A stretch of 64,000 nucleotides of DNA from contig QWII01000001.1 of NCBI GenBank assembly GCA_021405325.1, positions 263,834 to 327,833 of the forward strand. Direction: 5' to 3'. The translations under genes and the position numbers were made by a program. The DNA comes from Caldilinea sp. CFX5. Its GTDB lineage: Bacteria; Chloroflexota; Anaerolineae; Caldilineales; Caldilineaceae. The first letter of the stretch is position 1. Each line of letters begins with the position of its first letter. Of this stretch, positions 59,869 through 64,000 are shown one piece after another. The notes beneath the pieces were generated by a model that saw nothing but the letters and a program-made list of their open reading frames with translations, was not told where the DNA came from and did not search any database.

Positions 59869-60120
59869 ATGATGCACAAGCTACAAATTTTGGGCCGGGA
59901 CGGCCACCGGGAGTTGGTTTGGGAGCCGGAGCAAGTGGCGACGGAAGATGCGGAGGCGCTGGCGGTCATTGCGGAAGCGGAACAGATTGTTGAAGCTGCC
60001 CTGGCGCGCGGCCAGGCCGTGTTTGTTGTCGAGGCGCCCGATCAGCCGGCCAAGCGAATCGAACGCTTTGATCAGAACGCGCCGCAAACCCTCATTATCC
60101 CCCGTCTGGTGGGCGGTTGA
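59869..60120 (+). CDS. 83-aa hypothetical, coupled to the next gene
   Basis: AAGGAGG before an ATGATG start pair (59869 or 59872). The product is acidic: HKLQILGRDGHRELVWEPEQ, an Ala/Glu-rich helix (AEALAVIAEAEQIVEAALA) and a RIERFDQNAPQTLIIPRLVG end. Overlaps the following start by four bases (TTGA), implying a two-gene unit. Family not recognised; the beta-alpha-beta look suggests a small nucleotide- or protein-binding adaptor. Confidence 0.55.
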   Translation: MMHKLQILGRDGHRELVWEPEQVATEDAEALAVIAEAEQIVEAALARGQAVFVVEAPDQPAKRIERFDQNAPQTLIIPRLVGG

Positions 60121-60707
60121 GGCGCCTTGTGGACGCAACATCGTTATCCCCATGGCAAACGAGCGAGTGGCTCGCTGCGCCGTTCACTGACCAAGGACAG
60201 CTCGCCTTGGTCCAACCGACGACCGAGCGTGAAACGCCGACCCTGTCGGCTGGAGCCTTCTTCCTCATTGTGCTGCTGCTATTGGCGGCAGGTTTGTGGT
60301 TGTGTTATCGCTATCGGCGGTTGGGGATCAGCGCAACCCGGCGCTCGCGTTGGGATGTACACCAGATGGCGGAAGAACGCGCCGCCAGCTTGCTCCGGGA
60401 ACATTTAAGTGAGCGGCAATATCGGCAATTCCGCCGCGATGGCTATCTGGAAATCCCCAGCCAGGTGCAGCCGGGCTGGAGTTATCGGCTTCCTGCGCGG
60501 CCGGGGCGGGTCACGGTCTATGAAGATGGTGCGCCGATCGGTCAACTGTGTGTTATTGCCAGCGAGCCGGTTCCCCATGCCGACTTGATCTTGGCCCAAA
60601 AGTGGTTGATTGAAGCGGATGAGCCGGCCTATCTGGCCCTGGCCAACTGGGTTAGCGGCTCACCCCATAATCGGACAAGGCGGGAACTTGAACTTTTGCA
60701 CACCTGA
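60117..60707 (+). CDS. Single-pass membrane protein with conserved C-terminal domain of unknown function
   Basis: TTG start at 60117 (or GTG at 60129). 196 aa. One transmembrane helix (AGAFFLIVLLLLAAGLWLCY, ~45-65), then an Arg-rich stretch and a domain with REHLSERQYRQFRRDGYLEI, WSYRLPARPGRVTVYEDG and LCVIASEPVPHADLILAQKW. The last part resembles a small domain seen in uncharacterised phage and bacterial proteins that process or cap structures. Coupled to the acidic 83-aa protein. Confidence 0.6.
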   Translation: MRRLVDATSLSPWQTSEWLAAPFTDQGQLALVQPTTERETPTLSAGAFFLIVLLLLAAGLWLCYRYRRLGISATRRSRWDVHQMAEERAASLLREHLSERQYRQFRRDGYLEIPSQVQPGWSYRLPARPGRVTVYEDGAPIGQLCVIASEPVPHADLILAQKWLIEADEPAYLALANWVSGSPHNRTRRELELLHT

Positions 60708-60843
60708 CAGGGTTGGGGGCAAGCTTGCAAACAGCGTGTCCCCGTGATAAGGCGTAGGTAGGCCAAGCGCGCACGAAATACGTTGTTCGGTGTAGCAAAG
60801 GAACATTTCCGGCTGTTTCTACCCGAAGACAGGCATGGGTGAG

Positions 60844-60902
60844 GGTAAGTTGGTTGGTTAGTTGGTGTCAAATTCTCGAACCAACTAACCAACCAACTTA
60901 CC
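60844..60902. repeat. Perfect 23-bp inverted repeat of TTGGTTGGTTAG words
   Basis: Arms 60844-60866 / 60880-60902 (GGTAAGTTGGTTGGTTAG...), 13-nt loop. It lies between the membrane-protein gene and the beta-lactamase-like remnant, where a bidirectional terminator would be expected. Confidence 0.85.
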
Positions 60903-60936
60903 TATGATCCTGTAGCCGAAAGTTCAGGAAAGTCGC

Positions 60937-61231
60937 TTATTCCGCTAGCGCCGTATACGCCAGCGTGGTAAAGATGGGATTGATCAACACTGGACTGAAC
61001 ATGTCCAACTGCTGCATGATCAGGCAGATCAGATCCGCTTTGGGGTCCACTTGAAAGGAAGTGCTCAAAATACCGGACCAGCCAAAAGCGCCCGCAGAAC
61101 TGAGAAGACCAGCCTGGGCTTGGTTGATCAGCACATTCACCCCCAAGCCGAAGCCCGATCCGCGCATGGGAAAGAGGCTGCCAAACCAGAGCAGAAGATA
61201 AGCCAACAGCTTCCGGTGCGATCGCGTTCAT
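60937..61231 (-). pseudogene. Beta-lactamase-family serine hydrolase remnant, middle deleted
   Basis: An AAGGAG site and ATG at 61231 open MNAIAPEAVGLSSALVW, the usual start of class C-like serine hydrolases. The frame then shifts and the C-terminal part is read from another frame: GSGFGLGVNVLINQAQAG, GAFGWSGILSTSFQVDPKAD and LICLIMQQLDMF, stopping at 60937. The ~300 residues with the SxxK and YxN motifs are gone. Confidence 0.7.
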
Positions 61232-61338
61232 AAAATTCTCCTTATGGCATGGGATAGCCAAATGGTACATACGCAGCCAACCTACTCATCGCTGGCTGAC
61301 CAGGGGAAATCAGTCAGGATACCGGTCCATTGTCGAAC

Positions 61339-62790
61339 TTACAGCCCGCGCTCCGTGCGCGGCGTCGGTTTGATATTCTGATTCAGCCGGAAAAGATTGG
61401 TAGGGTCGTACTTGTTCTTGAGCGCGACGAGCCGTTCATGGTTGGCGCCAAAGGTAGTGCGTACCAAGGCATCGCCTTCCTCCAGCAGACCGGGAAAGTT
61501 GAAGTAGGTCTTGCCTGAGGAATAGGGCTGCAATGCTGACCAAAAGGCGCGTGTCCAGGCGATATTGACAGCAGCGTCCTCTGGCTCTTGCCAGGTTGAG
61601 TCGATACTGACCAGGAAAGGCGCGCTGCGGTCGCCAAAGGCGGTGGCCACACTGGCAACGCGGCGGATGGCGCCGCCGAGATGGCGAATCGGAATCAAGG
61701 TGCGCGCAGAGGGGCGCGTCTGATATTGCGCAAAAATTAGATCGATGGCGCTATCGTCGAGCCGGTCCAGATAGAGTGACTTCCAATAATGGGCGAACTC
61801 GCCTTTCGGGAAAAAGGGAGCGAAGGCTTGCTGCACCTGAAGGTAGGGCCAACGTCCGCTCAGGTCGAGAAGCGGTTCGCCCAACCGGCGCAGCGGTTCA
61901 ATCAAGGCTTCGCCGGCCTCCAGCGCACCGCAGTAGACACCGGCGATCAGAATAATATCCTTGCCCCACACTTCAGGTGAAAAGTTGGGATGAGCCGGTA
62001 ACGTCCACAGACCGGCGTCGCAGGAAAACTCATCGGGCGCCGTGGCCATGAAGTCACGCCAAACGCGATAGATACGCGGGGCGTCTGCCGCCGGATAAAT
62101 AGGGGCGCAGAGCACCACCTGCGGTCCGGCCGGGTAGAGCTGAAATTCAAACGACGTTACAATGCCAAAGTTGCCGCCACCGCCTTGAATCCCCCAGAAG
62201 AGGTCGGCGTGGCGCTCCGGGCTGGCGGTCAGCAATTGCCCATCCGCCGTGACAATATCAACCGAACGCAAACAATCACAGGTTAGACCATATTTACTGC
62301 GCAACCAACCATAGCCACCGCCGAGGGTATAGCCCGCCACTCCCGTGGTCGAAACCACGCCACCGGGCACAGCCAGGCCAAAGGCTTGCGTCTCATAGTC
62401 GACATCGCGCCAGACCGCACCCCCCTGAACACGGGCCGTACGCGCAACCGGATCAACCCACACCCCGCGCATGGGCGATAAGTCGATCATGAGACCGCCT
62501 TCACAGACCGCCAAGCCGGCGACATTGTGTCCGCCGCCACGCACGGCTACCAGCAGGTTGTGGGCACGAGCAAAGTTGACGGCGGCGATCACATCAGCCG
62601 CACCGTGACAGCGCGCAATCAGCGCCGGTCGCTTGTCGATCATGCCGTTCCAAACCTGGCGCACAGCGTCGTAGTCGGCATCGCCGGCGCCAAGCAATTC
62701 ACCACGTAGACTATGCTGCAAAGTGTCTACGGCGTCTTGCGCCATCTTGATGATTTCGCCGGTTCCGGTCGTGATAGGGCATTCAGTCAT
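61339..62790 (-). CDS. Bicovalent FAD-dependent oxidase (berberine-bridge-enzyme family)
   Basis: 483 aa; AAAGGAGG six bases before the ATG. FAD-binding VAVRGGGHNVAG with His88 and SKYGLTCDCLRSV with Cys171 are the two residues that bind FAD covalently in this family. C-terminal KYDPTNLFRLNQNI is the substrate/BBE domain end. Such enzymes oxidise sugars or secondary metabolites with O2. Follows the methyltransferase gene on the same strand (27-bp gap), so a small-molecule pathway is possible. Confidence 0.93.
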   Translation of the reverse strand: MTECPITTGTGEIIKMAQDAVDTLQHSLRGELLGAGDADYDAVRQVWNGMIDKRPALIARCHGAADVIAAVNFARAHNLLVAVRGGGHNVAGLAVCEGGLMIDLSPMRGVWVDPVARTARVQGGAVWRDVDYETQAFGLAVPGGVVSTTGVAGYTLGGGYGWLRSKYGLTCDCLRSVDIVTADGQLLTASPERHADLFWGIQGGGGNFGIVTSFEFQLYPAGPQVVLCAPIYPAADAPRIYRVWRDFMATAPDEFSCDAGLWTLPAHPNFSPEVWGKDIILIAGVYCGALEAGEALIEPLRRLGEPLLDLSGRWPYLQVQQAFAPFFPKGEFAHYWKSLYLDRLDDSAIDLIFAQYQTRPSARTLIPIRHLGGAIRRVASVATAFGDRSAPFLVSIDSTWQEPEDAAVNIAWTRAFWSALQPYSSGKTYFNFPGLLEEGDALVRTTFGANHERLVALKNKYDPTNLFRLNQNIKPTPRTERGL

Positions 62791-62816
62791 GATCTTCCTC
62801 CTTTGCCCTCATTCCT

Positions 62817-63869
62817 TTATGGTCGCGCCTCAAGAATCAAGTTAAACGGTGTGGCCGCCGCTTGGCGAAAGTGGCGGAACCCACCGGCAGTCACCACTTC
62901 CTGCAGACGCGTTACCCCGGCTTGCGCCCCCAACGCCAACCCAACTTCCTGGCTCAACGAGGAAGGCACACAAATGGTGGTGGAAAAGCCATAGTAGACG
63001 CGGCCAACCGGATTCAGATTTTGTGCCAGCGTGTCGTAGGCAAAGGGTTCGACAATTAACCAGGCGCCAGCCGGATCCAGGGTTTGGCGGATATAGGCTG
63101 CCGTGCCAACGGGGTCCCCCATGTCGTGCAACGAGTCAAAGCAGGCCACCAGGTCATAGGGTGCGCCGGGGTAGGCTTTGGCCGTCGCCACCGCAAAGGT
63201 GACATTCTTGACCCCGGCTTCGTGGGCCAACACCCGCGCCCGCTCGATTGACGGGGCATGGTAATCAAAGCCAAAGAACTGGGAATGGGGATAGGCTTGG
63301 GCCATGAGAATGGTCGAAACGCCATGGCCGCAACCGATGTCTGCCACCTTGGCGCCTTGAGCGAGTTTGGCCGTTACCCCATTCAGGGCAGGCAACCATT
63401 CCGCCACTAAATTGGCCCGATAGCCAGGGCGGAAGAATTTTTCCGTGCCACAGAAAAGACAGTTACAATGATCGCCCCACGCCACGCCTTTGCCGGTGCG
63501 GAACGCTTCGGTGAGCTGCGGTTCTTTGGCAAAGACGGCTTCAAGGCTATAAAAACCGCCGGTCATAAAGGCTGGACTCGCCTCATCGGCAAAGACGGCA
63601 ATTTGCTCCGGTGACATAGAGAATTGCTGCGCTGCGGCGTCATAGTTGATATACCCGGAGGCCGCTTGCGCGGCCAACCATTCACGCACATAGCGTTCGG
63701 CGGTGCCTGTCCGTTCAGCCAGTTGGTGTGCGGTGACAGGACCGGCAGCCAGTGCTTGATAGAGGCCAAGCTTATCGCCGATAATGACCAAGGCGCCGGT
63801 CACCGCTGCGCCCAAGTCGCCGACCATTTTGCCTAAAAGTTCATTGAGCTTAACGCTATCCATTGCCAT
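62817..63869 (-). CDS. SAM-dependent methyltransferase with N-terminal winged-helix
   Basis: 350 aa; AGGAGG before the ATG. Residues ~10-105 form a dimerisation/winged-helix domain (LVIIGDKLGLYQALAAG, AERTGTAERYVREWLAAQA) as in O-methyltransferases. Motif I is KVADIGCGHGVSTILMAQAY, followed by FFGFDYHAPSIERARVLA and YDLVACFDSLHDMGDP. The N-terminus and a Cys-rich CNCLFCGTEKFF loop point to small-molecule methylation. Probably cotranscribed with the FAD oxidase. Confidence 0.88.
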   Translation of the reverse strand: MAMDSVKLNELLGKMVGDLGAAVTGALVIIGDKLGLYQALAAGPVTAHQLAERTGTAERYVREWLAAQAASGYINYDAAAQQFSMSPEQIAVFADEASPAFMTGGFYSLEAVFAKEPQLTEAFRTGKGVAWGDHCNCLFCGTEKFFRPGYRANLVAEWLPALNGVTAKLAQGAKVADIGCGHGVSTILMAQAYPHSQFFGFDYHAPSIERARVLAHEAGVKNVTFAVATAKAYPGAPYDLVACFDSLHDMGDPVGTAAYIRQTLDPAGAWLIVEPFAYDTLAQNLNPVGRVYYGFSTTICVPSSLSQEVGLALGAQAGVTRLQEVVTAGGFRHFRQAAATPFNLILEARP

Positions 63870-63906
63870 AATTTGCCTCCTATTTGATTGTTCAGGGGTA
63901 ACTACT

Positions 63907-63979
63907 ACCCCCTCCTACCCTCCCCCTGGTAAGGGGAGGAACAGTTCCTCCCCTTACCAGGGGGAGGGTAGGAGGGGGT
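63907..63979. repeat. Perfect 36-bp palindrome, C/G-rich family
   Basis: Arms 63907-63942 and 63944-63979 (ACCCCCTCCTACCCTCCCCC... and complement) with a single central base; GTAACTAC / GTAGTTAC extends the outer pairing. It is upstream of the methyltransferase start and is the longest and cleanest member of the family at 14415, 17679 and 50231. Confidence 0.9.
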
Positions 63980-64000
63980 GGCTTGGTAGTTACGTTCAGA

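Overview
The window looks like a chromosomal segment of a Chloroflexota bacterium, probably from the Caldilineae/Anaerolineae side. This is inferred, not proven. The reasons are large SARP/BTAD regulators with AAA and repeat domains, Thr-Pro-rich linkers in secreted proteins, a Gram-positive-type LexA box, and a short hydrophobic (Y/F)LP(L/V/I/F/A)(V/I/M)-like motif that recurs in exported proteins, either at the very C-terminus or just after the signal peptide. No tRNA, rRNA, CRISPR array, insertion sequence or phage was recognised.

Layout. 1-16.2 kb is an exported-protein region: an NHL-propeller/clostripain protease (cut by the window edge), a small Ig-like secreted protein, two paralogous mini membrane proteins around an 87-aa protein, a very large protein whose N-terminal half reads like a vitellogenin/large-lipid-transfer-protein module, a triplicated beta-helix protein, a GH5 cellulase-like enzyme next to a membrane-anchored HTH regulator with a lectin-like outer domain, and a secreted propeller. 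16.5-30 kb is mostly core: an M19 dipeptidase, phosphatidylserine synthase facing a fused phospholipid N-methyltransferase/phosphatidylserine decarboxylase, an orphan molybdate-type permease, divergent gyrB and murA (Cys-to-Asp type) around a LexA-like palindrome, a GT39-like membrane glycosyltransferase, two lipoproteins and an M50-CBS membrane protease. 30.2-37.4 kb holds two SARP-type regulators. 37.5-52.7 kb is an accessory stretch of stand-alone redox and detoxification genes (NmrA-like, SnoaL-like, RidA, luciferase-like, Gfo/Idh, PanE, alpha/beta hydrolase), an M64 peptidase and a toxin-antitoxin remnant, interleaved with many eroded gene fragments. 52.7-60.7 kb returns to core: pnp (with an RGG-type tail), rpsO and lexA on the minus strand, and a divergent operon encoding a separate beta-barrel protein, a HerA-like ATPase and a RecB/Cas4-like nuclease. 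That operon has a consensus promoter with a LexA-like box just after the -10. The last 3 kb has a beta-lactamase-family remnant, a bicovalent FAD oxidase and a methyltransferase.

Two themes run through the whole window. First, most intergenic gaps hold a long, often perfect inverted repeat with 14-36 bp arms. Several share sequence families across distant loci, and some arms consist of short tandem repeats. Second, at least nine gene remnants are present, and in three of them both termini survive while the middle is gone. At least two remnants or truncated genes end directly at one of the inverted repeats, so the two themes may be linked.

Functionally, the clearest cooperation is phospholipid synthesis (CDP-diacylglycerol to phosphatidylserine to phosphatidylethanolamine to N-methylated lipids) from two facing genes, and a predicted SOS-controlled DNA end-processing operon beside lexA.
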